From the NCBI GenBank assembly GCA_007644065.1, contig VJWN01000018.1:496001-560000 (forward strand): a DNA stretch of 64,000 nucleotides, given 5' to 3'. The position numbers and the translations under genes are program-made. The notes below the pieces were generated by a model that made no database searches, was not told the DNA's origin, and saw only the letters and a list, made by a program, of their open reading frames with translations. Position 1 is the stretch's first letter, and the number at the start of each line of letters is the position of its first letter. This stretch comes from Margaritispora aquatica (lineage: Eukaryota > Ascomycota > Leotiomycetes > Helotiales > Discinellaceae). This document shows, piece by piece, positions 1 to 14,066 of the stretch.

Positions 1-3000
1 GAGGAGGAAGAGTCTCAAGCGGGTTGGTAAGTCTTACACTCTTCAACTTCAGTAGCAGCAGACAAAGAATAATGATCAAAAAACAATAATCAAAGATCAA
101 ACATTTCTCTCAATATTTATTTAATCCAATTATTCATCAAATTCACCCAAAAATGCACGGAAACTAAAACTACTAACCACTGCAGCTCAAGTACGTTTAC
201 GGATGCAAGCATGCTGTCTGGTGTCCCATTATTCGCTCATGATCAGTGTATAAATTCTGTCTCCCCCACGCTCTAGCCCCCATCATCAACGAGGAGGGCA
301 TCAAGAAACAATGGGCAGATGCTTGGGAGCGCAAGACGAGATCCGCAGGGCCGCAGCGTGAAAGAACCCACCCATACACCGAGATGACAAGGGAAAGCGA
401 AGCACAACAGTGCACAAATATACCCCTACACCGGAAAGGAGCCTGAAAGAAGTCTAAAGTACGTTCTTGGGAACTTGCCCGTGTTGGACTTTGGATTCAG
501 AGCTTGAGATCTTCGGGTTTTCGGTGTGACGGACTGGTGACAGTGGTGGTGAGAGCCTCTCAACTCGTACTTGCACCAATTGCCACGAGTTATAATGCCA
601 AGTCCGAATCCTTTCTCTGAGTAACCCCACATAATAACGCAAACCAGAGAAAGGTGTCGGTACAATGCTACGCTAGGGTGCTCTATCCTACTTGAGGTCG
701 GGACTATACTGTTATGAAGTTCTCCGGATTAGATTTTGCCTTCTGTATCTACCAATGCTCTTCGCGCGCGCAAAGAATTCGAGGCACACGCCCAAGATGA
801 GAGATGAGAGATGAGAGATGAGAGAGCGATATATAGCTACGGGCGTAAGAGTCCAATGGATTGTCATGAGATGCATCAGCAATATGTACCGAGATACACG
901 ACCTTTTACATTATATCACAAGAAATAACGACAAATGATCACTTTGCAGAAACACCTCCAATTTTAGGACTACCTCGAGAGCATCTGTATTTTTTGTTGG
1001 CAAGTTTTGTATTACGGCGCAAGATAGATACACTCATATTTCCCAGAGCCTGAATCACAACGGTTGATATGAGACCGGACACCCCATCAAAGGATCGAAA
1101 GAGTCTTACTGATACGGCTGCTTATTAGTTCAAAAGTCAGACTGTATGATAAGTGATTGGCAATTCAATGCATGCCGGAGTTTTCGAGATGAAGGAAGTG
1201 GTGTTTGGTAGAGTCTGATCGCAGCAGCTGACTGAGCTTCTATTTTCCCCTAGTCTGATAGACGGTTATAAGCAACGGATTAGGAAACCTTGGAAATCTT
1301 TCTTTGATCGCAGAATCAGATCTTCAACATCGTTGTTCATTCCCAGAAGAGATTTCCCGACCATGTCTGGACAAGCCCATACCAGGATAACAAAATCATG
1401 AGCTCCCAAAGAGGTTCTTCTTGACGACACTGCATCAAGCTGAGTCTTTGTATCACGGTCTAGATGAACCGTATTGCGGGGTTTCTGGAACAAACAAGCT
1501 TATCACGTTCTGAGTCTCTTCGCTTGATGATCACTTGCTGGAGAGTGATGACAAGGAAGCAAAGAAGCCCCACACAGTACATCAAAGAGCCTGAGCAGAT
1601 GGGGGTGAAAAGCAAGCAGCGGCGCAGCACTTGCATGTTGCAATTCACAAGTTCGCAACACTCTGACAAGGAAATCAGGTGTGTGACCGGCTGCTTAACG
1701 TCAACAACACATCAAAGCAAAAAGCTGGAAGCTTTCAGAGGTCTTCAAAAGAGTGTGCAAGCCGCGGAAATTGGCAGGGATTTGGAACCTTTCCGATCCA
1801 ATGAGAAGTATGAAGGTCTCAAAGCATGGGGTTTTTCTCTCATCACGGTTCGGCCGTCAATCCTCGGACCAAAGTGTTTCTATTTCAGCATCTTGCAAAT
1901 GCTTAATCATCATCGGTTATGTCTATGTACATGAATTCGGAGAATGATATGGTTCTTCTGCATGAAAAGATGTCCTGAATACTATCATACAACATGGCAA
2001 TGCACAAAAGTGCACAATTCCAATGTGATTTTTGCATTTTGGTGGTGGCAGATGTTCAGGCTTGCTGCGGATGGGTTGGGATGGGATGCAGGGCACTTAT
2101 GCACACCCAGGGAGAAAACTTACCTTTACCCACCATATGGAGTGGAGATCTATTTTCGTCCCCACAACCGTGCCACTCGAGTACTCCCTGAACTGCACGA
2201 AGCTCATCCCAACCTTTCGCTCGTCCCCTCGCATCATCAACAGACCCTCGTCACCATCAACCATGAAAGATCTCTACCGGGGTTCTGTACCGCTTCGAAA
2301 GCTGGAATTACAGACAGTACTGAAAATAAAGGCAGTGCAAGGCCGACGCTGCTTTGAGCATCCCGAATTAAACTTCTGACCCCAGATGATAGGAATTACA
2401 GATCAATAGCGAGTATTCAACTGAGTGTCCGTTGTGTCCCGTGTCTAGATTCGAGATGAGCCAGTGGTAAAGAGGATTGGTCGCGATATCAATCATCATT
2501 ATGCGCTTCGTGAGAAGTAATAATGTTTTTGGGAAACTAGATGAGTGGACGATCCGACAAGCGTTTAAGGACGACGACAGCAACGGAAACAAAACAACAC
2601 AGAAAGAAATTGAAGCTGACCGGCGATTCGAGGGCGGCCCAGTTCAACAACCAGAGCAGATGGTTGTAACCTGAAGAAGACAAGCTTAGAACACCTCGAC
2701 ATACAGGCTGAAAGAGACCGTCACAGAGGGTGATGAGCGAGGACGCCTCGTCCGACAACCCGCACTTCACCAACATTTCCTTACCGAAGTATCATTTGCC
2801 CGCATCCGCCCACGTTGCCCCGCTTTGAGGCTGGTGCGTGAGATGGTTAAGTTGTGAAGACTTTGGTCAAATTGATGTACGCGCTATGAGCGTACCTGAA
2901 GCTGTCCTGCACCTGCATCTTTGGCTCGATGAAATAGCCCGTGGCGTGCTAACCTGGAAGGGTTATGGGCTAAGTGATGCTCGACCTTCTTTATGATTTA

Positions 3001-4632
3001 GTGCTTTGCATATCATTATTGAGAAAGTTATGGTTATCTACCTGTCCTGTCCAGGACTCTATGATGCATTTCTGTGCATTGTGTCCTCCTACAGAAGGTT
3101 GTCATTTTTGCGGGCATATCAAATTGGTCATGTCCCTGTTATGGTGAAGAGGCAAAGGGGAACAACAAGCTGGCCAACCCTTATCCAGTGGAACCCGAGT
3201 GGAGTGGCTGAACCAGGCCCACAGATGGATGTCTCCTCAGCCCGGATCGTCAACACGGTGCCTGACAAGAAACTTGGATACCCCTTTGGCTGAGGTCGAG
3301 ACTCCGTGCAGGGGAATCTAGAGTGAGTGAGAGGTGAAACCACTTAGTGATCTGGTTTGAAAGATTCTACAGGAAGCAGGAAAGCAGCAAAGCGACCTTT
3401 GAGTCTAGCTATCTATCACTTCACCTACCTCCTGTACTGATCATTTCCATTGAATGAAGTCAGTGTGCTTACCAAGATCTTTAGGGTCAAATTTCCTCAA
3501 TATGATACCTGATGGAGTACCTCCGTACCTTTTCATACAAAAACGATTAGCGGCCGCTATCCACACCGAGCAAAGGGCATCAAAGGTTGAAAGGGTAGAC
3601 TGGATCATACTCCCTTGAGCCAGGAAAGACGAGGGTATCCAAGTCTAGAAGCCTTTCATCTCCCTGCACGCACATGCAGGGGAAGGGTTACTAGCTTACT
3701 TTACTGAGTGGGAGTGGGAGTGGGAGTGGGTTCAAACTGTGCAGCTCAAGGTGATGGATGTTCAAGGGCCAAAGGGCCAAAGGGCAGCGATACTTTTTTC
3801 GATTTGATATCTCGGTCGGCCTCCATCACTAGTCCCAGTTGGTCTTAATTCCTCTCTACCTACATGTATCTACCTTAGTACAAACACCATCGACCTGGCA
3901 CTTGATTTGACTTGACTATCTTTGACTTCTGATAATTTCAAACCACTACAGCTCTTTTCTGCAACTTGGACTTGTTGTTGCTCAGCTCAGCTCATATCTT
4001 TCGTTCACTGCCTCTCATCATCGCCATCGCCATCGCCGTCTTGTTGAGAACCAAGACGACTTCTTATATATATCTTACATATAACCCCACTTACTGTGTA
4101 AAACTTACGGGGTTGATTCTCTTGAACTGTCGGACCTGGATTTTGTCTGAGCGCTGAAACAGCCACAACCTCAAGCGCTTTACCGTAAGTTTTCTAAGCC
4201 CGCCCATCGTCCGTCCTTCCCTTCACGCCTTTAACAACTTCCCCCCATCCCCCAACCCGAGGCCGACTCACTCACTCTCTCACTCACTCAACACCTTCAT
4301 TTGCAACTTGTTTCTAATTTTCCAAAAACAGTCTCTCCCTTCAATCTTTTCGTCTTCATTATCTCCTGTCTAGTTTGACAAGGCATTGAAATCGCAACTC
4401 GCAATCGTTTTATCTAGCAGACCTGAATAATTACCCACGGATACACATCTACCACTCCTTCGACTTCTTCTAATCACGCCTTCAATCGCCTCAATCTACA
4501 ACTACCAACGATTAGAAACTGCGTCAATTCCATTACCGCCTGCAACAAATTCTATAGTATCCCAGTACTCTTCTACTGGTGAAGCGATCAAGACGATTCG
4601 ACATCGACAGACTCCGTCCAACACCTATAAAT
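1..4632. other. Long gene-poor upstream region
   Basis: I see no convincing gene here. Open frames are short, rich in Trp/Cys/His and without domain signatures. The first 30 bases read EEEESQAGW followed by TAA and also contain a GTAAGT, so they could be the tail of a gene ending at the left edge or an exon border; this cannot be decided. There are two small tandem repeats: a 7-mer GATGAGA x4 at 796-823 and GGGAGT-type units at about 3706-3730. The last kilobase is pyrimidine-rich and is probably the promoter and leader of the homeodomain gene that follows. A long upstream region is common for developmental transcription factors, but that is inference. Confidence 0.5.
4185..4331 (+). other. 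Putative 5'-UTR intron of the homeodomain gene
   Basis: A consensus donor (ACC then GTAAGT at 4185) and an acceptor (AAAAACAG ending at 4331) flank 147 bp of pyrimidine-rich sequence. A possible branch site TCTAAT lies shortly before the acceptor. It sits about 300 bp upstream of the ATG at 4633. The call rests on splice signals only. Confidence 0.35.
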
Positions 4633-6661
4633 ATGAATTACTTTGAGCCGTCGTTCCAACCACACCCTCACTATCTTCACGATTCAATGTCTTCTCAATA
4701 CGTAAATACACAGCCATACGCCGCGAACCAACTCTCCGCGCCAATGATGGCCATGCCAAATCACAATAGGACGAATGAGACGAAACCACGATTGGGAAAG
4801 GACGAGGTCGACATTCTAGAGCGGGAGTTTAGGAAGAACCAGAAACCTACAACACAGATAAAGCGACAATTTGCGGACGAGATGGGTGTGGACCTGGCCA
4901 GGATCAACGTAAGTGCTGTGCGCAATGTGCAGATTACCGTTGCTAACAGCAAGCCAGAATTGGTTCCAGAACAGACGCGCCAAACGGAAGCATGAGGTTA
5001 AAAACGAGGCTGCTGAGCTGGCTGGAGGCCAGGTCGTTGTGGAATACTCGGAACCATCGTCTCCAGACTTGTACAGCAGCCATGAATATTCCAGCGGTAC
5101 ACCTCCATTGCTAGCCCACCAGCAAGGATCTTTCCCTATAATGAACAGCGGTCCACCTGCAGCTATTGCATCTTACAATCCACAATACTCGGACCCTAGT
5201 TTGGCAAGCATGGAATCACTGCACAGGACTTTCCCACTGGCGATACCCTCGGAGCATGAACAGTTCCATACATTTGAACAACACCAGGACTCATTCACAG
5301 ACTCACTCTATAACGGATTCCAAGATAGTGACCGGGCCCAATTTCCTTCCCCAGACCAATCTCCTGCCGCATTCGACAACAACCAGACCTCATACTCCTC
5401 CAGCTTCACTAATGGCATGTATCATGGACAAGTTATGACTGAACAAGTGACGAACCAGACTCCCACGCCAAACCAAAGTTATCCCAATTCCGGATCGGAC
5501 TTTGGATTTGCGCACTCCTTTCCTGCTTTTCCCTCCCAGCAGCTTCCTACACAACAGTGCGATAGCCTTCCATCGCCGCAACGACAAAGCAGCTTTTGCC
5601 AGAGCCCTGAGGAAATGGTTGAAACTCCTTGCGCTATTGGCTTTCAATATCAGAACATCCCAGAGTCTGATGAGTCTCCAGTATCTCCACCAGGACCATC
5701 AATTCCATTCCGATCACCTCCACCGATGGACATTGCTAGTAGAAGAAAGAAAGTTCACAATAAGCCTGCTGCCCTAATTTCCGATAACCTGCGAGGTCGC
5801 CCATCACTACCTAGAACAGGATCTTATGCAGAGGGCTTCCGTAGGCCAAATGAAAGCCCAGCGGCCTCTGCAATGCGCCGGATAGTTTCGGCCGGAGGTA
5901 ACAACCGTAATGTTCGGTCTGGACGCATCTATAAATCTGGGATCGAGTCGGCGCAACGATCACCTATCAACCTGGGAGTCTTTGCTGATGCTGATTGGGT
6001 TCTCGAGCACAATTACCCCAGCTTTCGCCAAGCTTCAAACGCTAGCAGCAATAACCTAGCACCACCTACACCTATGTCGCCGAAAGAGCGCGAGATGACC
6101 TTTGCAAAGCGAGAAATGTCTAGGCTTACCGCATCTCCAGTTAACGGAGCTACAAATTACGTTTTCAATGCTGGTACAGGCCAATTTACCAACCTTGCTT
6201 CACCACCAGAGACACCTCAGGAAATCATAACCGTCAATCCCCCAAGCAACTCCTGGACGCAAGGTGTGGAAGTTTCAGACAGCCCGTGGGAATTTGACAC
6301 GCAAGATTCAGCTTTATTCACTCCCTGTGGCGATGCCTTTCCCGCCGAGCTTCATATGGCCCAGCCTTCGTATCTTGCCTCCTCGAGCCAGCCAGTTACA
6401 CCAGCTTTTGGAACATTTCCTCCCAACGTCATGTTCAACGGACACGAATCTCCTCAGTATATGCAGATGTTGAACGACTCGCCTCAGTACACACAGTTGA
6501 AGAACGAGTCGCCTCGGTACACACTTCCGACACAGATCGGTGCTGAGTATTCATTCCCTCAAGACACATCGCATTACGTACCGGGAATGTCACCTTCGAT
6601 GAACAAACAAAAGCAATTCCAATTCTCGCATACAACACCAGCCGACTTTTCAGACAAATAG
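4633..6661 (+). CDS. Homeodomain transcription factor
   Basis: Two exons, 4633-4908 and 4958-6661, separated by a 49-bp intron (GTAAGT...CCAG), give 659 aa. The homeodomain occupies about residues 50-105. Helices 1 and 2 read from KPRLGKDEVDILEREF, and the recognition helix carries WFQNRRAKRKHE immediately after the splice junction. The intron therefore falls exactly in front of helix 3, and correct splicing is needed for DNA binding. The remaining 550 residues are low-complexity and rich in Ser, Pro, Gln and Asn, as is usual for fungal homeobox regulators. Near residues 605-625 there is a short internal repeat (SPQYMQMLNDSPQYTQLKNESPRYT). The ATG at 4633 is chosen because the frame upstream has only non-ATG starts. 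Fungal homologues control conidiation, hyphal branching or infection structures; which orthologue this is cannot be told here. The role is nuclear and sequence-specific. Confidence 0.9.
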
Positions 6662-9422
6662 GCGAACATTCTTAGTCTTTAGTATTTTAAGTTTCAGCTA
6701 TACCCATCCTTTCGACCATCCGGAGTGGTGGTCGTGTACAACAAAATACCATTTTGCACAACGAACAGCATTTCCTTTGAACCTTTCCACAACTATACTT
6801 TGCTGGCTCTTTTTCATTATATTTACATCTCAGACGTGCGCCATGGGACATCACTCTTGCCGTACATTCACTTCATAATGTAATCCTCAGCCCACGACTT
6901 CCACCGTCGTGGGCTACTCCTAACGTTCATGATTAAAATTCGAGAAGGATTGTTTATACCCGAAGAGATTACATCAACATAAGAACGACTATCAGACATC
7001 AACTATCTTAACTGGGAAAGCGAATATGGGTGGGAGGAATATCTTTGGCAACAACACAAGCGGGCGCTACTGGAACCAGAATTGAATGGATGGCGGTTTA
7101 GGCATTCCGATTTCTTTCTTGTTGGATGGAACAATCAGACATTGGTGGTTGGAGGCGGCGGCGGCGGCGGGATTTGTAAAATATTTTGCGATCTGTTTTA
7201 TGTTGACCATTTCATGTGTCAATCAATGGCCGTGGGAATATCATATCGAGCGAGGACTGATGGGGTGATGAACTGACGGAGATGATGGGGAAGTAAGATG
7301 GACTGTGTATGATCCAAGGAATACTCGGTACAGCATGATACGAATATTTGTATAGAGAGCATCCTCTATAAAATAGAAGATCTTCAACATATCCTTCGCC
7401 TCCACTTCCATTCTTCATCATGCACCTCGCATAATCTATGCCTCTTACTTTCCACTGCCGAAGCAATTCAGCGAAATATGAATGAAGTAAAAATTAAAAT
7501 AAAATAAAAAATGGACGCGAACGGAGATCCCGTCTTCGCGGCGCATCCGAAGGATTCCAAGAAAGGGCTCGCGAAACGTGACCTTGTTGGGTAAACGCGC
7601 CAACGGGGACCATTCCATTTCTCGTTTCGCCCGTTGTTTTTAATTTAAATTCTACGCGTGTTATTATTCTTGTTCTTGGTGTTCTGTTCCTGAACCCCTT
7701 TCGGCATATTTCGGCTCGGTGTTGGTGTTGGTGTTGGAGGAGTGGAAACCATTTGGTGTGATCTAGGGGTGTGAGCTAGAAGGTACTTACTTGGCCTGGG
7801 TACTGAACTAGTGAATAGGTAGGTACCGACTATCTGTTTCTAGCTCGGGGTAAGGCGAAGTAGTTTAACAAGGGGGTTTTCCAATAGCTCATTTGAGAGA
7901 GGGTATCTGAGATGATGAAGATAATGGTGATGTGGCTATCTAATGAGCAGTAGTTTGTAAATAGTGAGGAGTAAGTAGTACCAAGGAGATGGAAGACGGT
8001 TTGATTAAGGGACGCTGGCCGTGCGCGTACCTTGCAGTAGGTGGGTGGGTGTTTGTTAAGGTACCTGTTACCGTACTTTGTCTTGCTGGTGAGGTAGTAG
8101 GTATGTCTTAGTTTCAGTCGAGGCCGTGGTCGTGGTCGTGGGGTTTAAGGTTGTTCTGAGTCTGTCTATCTATCTATCTATCTGACTGTCTGACACTACT
8201 TCAGGAACCTGAGATGGTCTTGGTCTTGGTCTTGGGAGGTTAGTTCCTACGTGATCGAGGGAGGAACTGTGGGGAGGGAATGCGGAGTTTTGGTCTTGGA
8301 GTTTGGGTTTTGGTTCTGGTGTTGAAGAAAGAAAAAAAGAACAAGGAGGAAAGGGGGTGTGAAACATTGCATTCTTTTGTGTGTCTTGGTCTCGATCTTG
8401 GTCTTGGTCTCAGGAGTCTCAGGTTCCGTCGAGTTCAATATGAGTATAGTACCGTTCGATCGAAGTGGTGAGATCTTACGATGCCGGTTGCCTTGAAGTG
8501 GGCGAAGCTCAGGGAGCAGTTGAGGCAGCTTGGTTGATAGCTTAGCGAAAGCTTGGGACACTTAACCCGGTGTTGAGGGATGGGTTCGCTTCGCGTGCAG
8601 GCTTTCCTTTAGAGTTATTTGTGTTTGTGGTCCACGATGTGTGCTTTCGAATCTATGAGTATAAAGATTCATCGGATAATCCCAATTTTCACATGAGATG
8701 AGAAAACTGGAGCAGTAGCATAGTAGGGTACAATACATACAACGGAACTGTCGAGATTGTGTAATCGAGGAACTATTGAACTGAAAGGGGGGTTTCGTGA
8801 TAAGCGAGGAAGGAATGAAGTAATCGCTTGTCAGTCACCAGCACATCTTGACCAAAGCATAATAGTGAAGAAACCGCAGTTAATGATCCTCCAATATATT
8901 CCAGGTATCTCTCGTTTGATTGAAGGGTAAACCGACGGATTCCATTATTTCTGTCATGGTTAAAATCAATAGGTATCTACCACAAGTCAGCAAGCGAAAG
9001 ATACCATATGGCTTACACATTGAATTAAGCTTCCGAACCAGGTCTGACTGTCTTACTTGATGTCTCAAACCTCGACAATCTAAACCTCATAAGGAATGTA
9101 CAACCGGTTCCTGAAGATGCCAGAAGCCGGTTGCGGTGATAATCCTCAGATTCTTAAGCCGTAAGGCACAATTCCAAAGTTTATCATATCAAAGCTCCAA
9201 TACCGATACGATTCCATCAGATGATGTTGAATTGGTCACGATTGGAACAAGCCCAAAAGTCCGATGCAGGAGACGCTGAAGGCGCTACAGGGTTGCAAGG
9301 ACAGCCCCTCTCTTGAGCCGTGGCTTGCCGCAGAGAGCTTCCCTACAAACATGGGGGAGCTGCTACAGGGACTCGACAACTCTAAGTGAAATCCCATCTT
9401 TGAGCTTATCACTCCCAACTTG

Positions 9423-9455
<33 letters not shown>

Positions 9456-9540
9456 AAATACAAAGAGGTAGGTAGCTATACTCTGATTGTTCACGCGTGT
9501 TCAATTCTACTCATTGATTTTGGCCTCTGCAACAACCGCA
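6662..9540. other. Intergenic region with simple repeats
   Basis: No gene is supported. The region holds the 3' UTR of the homeodomain gene, a short GGC-rich run near 7152-7171 and a CTAT tetranucleotide run (about 8165-8182). Several TAGGTA/GGTACC-like motifs lie at 7780-8100. A 28-bp CT dinucleotide run at 9424-9451 ends about 90 bp before the next start codon. Open frames here are strongly biased by the repeats (for example RERERERE encoded by the CT run) and were not accepted. Confidence 0.6.
9424..9451. repeat. (CT)14 microsatellite in the P5C dehydrogenase promoter
   Basis: This is an uninterrupted CT dinucleotide run about 90 bp upstream of the start codon of the next gene. Pyrimidine tracts are common in fungal core promoters just before transcription starts, so this may mark the promoter or leader. 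Confidence 0.85.
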
Positions 9541-11382
<1,842 letters not shown>

Positions 11383-11606
11383 ATGATTATAATGAAATGG
11401 TACTGGGGGAAGGCATGGATTGGTTGGTTGGCGAAAACGGGAAGGTTAACTACACTGTAAATAGATTGATATCAACAGATTGGGCATCGAGTTAGGAACG
11501 CCATCAGTTCTATGAATGAATATATGGAAATTTGAACTAAGTCAATCTTCCAATATGTTATCAAAAATTAGACATAAATCTCATTGGCATTAGCCCTCTT
11601 CGCTAT

Positions 11607-12386
11607 CCCTACGGGAGCAGAAAAGCTAGTTTTACTAAAGAAAAAACCTAGTTATAATAGTAAACGAAAAACTCACTTTAATTAGTTTTAAAATATAGAA
11701 AAACTAACTTTAAAAGCTAGTGTTTGTTTCATTTTGCAACATAGGAAAATCGTATATAAAGGCCACTAAAAAAACTTTCGGCATAACTCCGGAGTAAAGA
11801 TACGCCAAAGTTTTTTTTTTTTTTTTTCGAACTCAAAAGTAGGAGCCGTACTCACGACCATTCTACCAAAGTCACTTGACTTTAATTTAATGATATTAGA
11901 ATAGTAACTAAAAATATATACCTTATAAAATTCTTTTAGTTTAAAATTAATAATTTAATAGTTTTTAAGTAATTAATTATAGCTAACTAATTAGGTCTAG
12001 TTTTAGACTATAATTATAGCTAACTAATCGGGTCTATTTTTAGATTATAATTTTAATATAAAAAAAGTTAGATATTTACTTTTTAAATAGATATTAATTT
12101 TAAACTATAAAAAATAAGCCTAAAAAAAACCTCCCCGAAAACCTTTTTTTACCTTAAGAAAAAAAAGAAAAAAAAAAAAAGTCTTAAGTATTTAAAATCC
12201 AATAAAAATAGATAAAAATATTACTTTTTACTTAAAGTCTATTAAAAGTAGAAAAAAATACTACTTTTATAGTATATTAATATTTTACTCAAAAATAGAC
12301 GTACAAAAAACGTTCAGTTTTTCTGGCTTTTGTTAATAAATCTAGCTTTTTTATCTACTTTTACTGGCTTTTCTGCTCCCGTAGGG
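11607..12386. mobile_element. MITE-like AT-rich element with 20-bp terminal inverted repeats
   Basis: The left end reads CCCTACGGGAGCAGAAAAGC, and the right end (12367-12386) is its exact reverse complement. Imperfect similarity extends further inward (left AGTTTTACT, right AGTAAAAGT when reversed). Both ends are flanked by TAT (11604-11606 and 12387-12389), a probable 3-bp target duplication; a 2-bp TA duplication cannot be excluded. The 780-bp interior is extremely AT-rich with many TA dinucleotides and has no open frame of note. This fits a non-autonomous DNA transposon or a copy eroded by repeat-induced point mutation. The superfamily is not identifiable from one copy. The base composition contrasts sharply with both neighbours. 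Confidence 0.75.
11811..11880 (-). repeat. tRNA/SINE-like fragment with oligo(A) tail, inside the MITE-like element
   Basis: Read on the minus strand, this stretch carries GGTAGAATGGTCG, resembling a pol III box A/D-arm. About 25 nt later comes GAGTTCGAA, resembling box B, directly followed by a run of 17 A (T on the plus strand at 11811-11827). That order is typical of a tRNA-derived SINE end. It is less AT-rich than its surroundings. It does not fold as an intact tRNA by eye. The call is tentative. Confidence 0.3.
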
Positions 12387-12787
12387 TATCGCCCAGCTAG
12401 GATGAAGTAAAGTAAGCTTAGACACTAGTAGTAAGCTCTGTCTAAACTCGGACTCTGGATATGTGCACAGAACTGGACCTGCCCCTCAACTTCAACAACG
12501 GTAGTTATGTGATTTGAAAGATTCAGCGGAGGACACCAAATCCGCTCGGCTCGTTCCATGAGGCAAGCACCAGATGCACAGAACTCGCGCAATCTTTTCT
12601 TGTATTCCACTTGAATACTTTCTGCAGTCGACGACGATCAAACTTCTTCTCCACGAAGTTAGGGCACCTAGTGAAATAATCATCGCTTTGCGGAGCAAAG
12701 TTTTAGCGACTCCGATAACCGAGACTGACCCCTTTCGATACGCGATTCACACACTTCACCTCATACTGGGTAGTCAAATCCTTCAAG

Positions 12788-14066
12788 ATGCCAAAACGCA
12801 AATACCAAGCCACGCAGAAGGAACCTGCCGGCTCTTCACAAAGAGTTTCTCCCGATGAAGTCGCACCATCGCCGGTAGCAGCAGATGAGAACAAGAAGGT
12901 AGAAAGTCGCGCGCTCGCGCAATTCCGCCATGAAGGTGCCTCCGAAATGTGGCTCTCGCACTTCAGCTCCCACAGCCTCGCTCTACCTCCCCCAAACACA
13001 GCAGAAGCAACCACGAAGGCCGAGGAGCGCGCAAACTGCCACTACTGCCAACTGCGCCACTTCGCCTCCAGCAAGCGATTTCCCGTCGGCATCATCAACG
13101 AGGTCGACAGCACGTGCATCGACGCCTCGTTCCACTTCATCGAGGAGAACATCGTCGGCCCGCACGTCGAGTTCGCGGCCGAGGAGTTTTTGTCCGGCTG
13201 CCTGTGTCGCGGCGGCGAGGACTGTAAGACGGAGGATTGCTCGTGCTTGGGGGATTTGGATCGCCCGGATTTGGACGAGTGTGGGGGTGATTTGGACGTC
13301 AATCCGTATTATACGGAGAGGGATGATCCGTTGAAGAAGGACTGCTTGAAGGATTGGATGCTGGATTCTCGGCGCCCGATTTATGAGTGTACTGCAAAAT
13401 GCAAGTGTGGTCCTGATTGTCCGAATAGAGTCGTGGGAGCGGGTCGTCAGGTTGCTCTTCAGGTTTTCAAGACTGCTGATGGGCGTGGATGGGGTACGTA
13501 TTCCTCTCCTTCACATCCACCCATCAGACACTACTAAACTACCAAACTACCAAACTAACAAACCCTCCCTAGGCCTCCAAGCAATAGAAGATATCAAAAA
13601 GGGACAGTTCGTCGGCAAGTACGTCGGCGAGCTGCTTTCCCCCGCCGCCGCACAGCAACGCCGCCTAGCCTCCAAAGCTGCCGGGAAGAAAGACATCTAC
13701 CTGTTCGCACTCGACAAGTTCCACGATACCTCATCGACAGACCCACGGTTCCGGCGCGAGCCGTACGAGATCGACGGGGAATTCGCGTCGGGGCCCACGC
13801 GCTTCATCAACCACTCGTGCGATCCGAACCTACGCGTGTTCGCGGTGGTGAATGACCACGCTAACAAGCCTGTGCATGACCTGTGTTTCTTTGCCACGAG
13901 GGAGATTGAGAGATTCACGGAGCTGACGTTCGATTATGTCGATGGGGTGGATGGTGTCAAGGCCCTGGGAAGGAGGGGGAGGCCCAGTAAGCGGGATATG
14001 GAGGAGAGGAGGGAGGGCACGGAGTGTTTGTGTGGTGCGAAGAAGTGCCGGAAATTATTGTGGTAG
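12788..14066 (+). CDS. dim-5: Histone H3 lysine-9 methyltransferase, DIM-5/Clr4 type
   Basis: Two exons, 12788-13493 and 13573-14066, around a 79-bp intron give 399 aa. The pre-SET domain (about residues 108-215) has the nine-Cys zinc cluster, including [15 protein letters not shown] and [10 protein letters not shown]. The SET domain (about 225-360) has [15 protein letters not shown], the cofactor/catalytic motif [10 protein letters not shown] at 312-321 and ELTFDY at 352-357. The post-SET domain is CLCGAKKC at 387-394. There is no N-terminal chromodomain, as in Neurospora DIM-5 and unlike Clr4/SUV39. The expected role is H3K9 trimethylation in the nucleus, marking heterochromatin and, in fungi with RIP, directing DNA methylation. 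An AT-rich transposon-like element lies about 400 bp upstream, which may be chance. The intron splits the Gly codon in WGLQ. Confidence 0.92.

Larger units (their letters stand above)
11383..12787. other. Intergenic region holding a MITE-like insertion
   Basis: This region lies between P5C dehydrogenase and the SET-domain gene. Most of it (11607-12386) is the AT-rich element described separately. The last 400 bp are of normal composition and presumably hold the promoter of the next gene. No gene is seen. Confidence 0.6.

Noticed and set aside
1464..1934. 156-codon open frame in the left gene-poor region
   Set aside because: No domain, odd composition, overlapping alternatives on both strands and no splice partners. 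Best explained as chance.
8247..8561. Thr/Pro/Lys-rich open frame on the minus strand
   Set aside because: It is produced by the TTGGTC-type repeats of this spacer and has no start context or motif.
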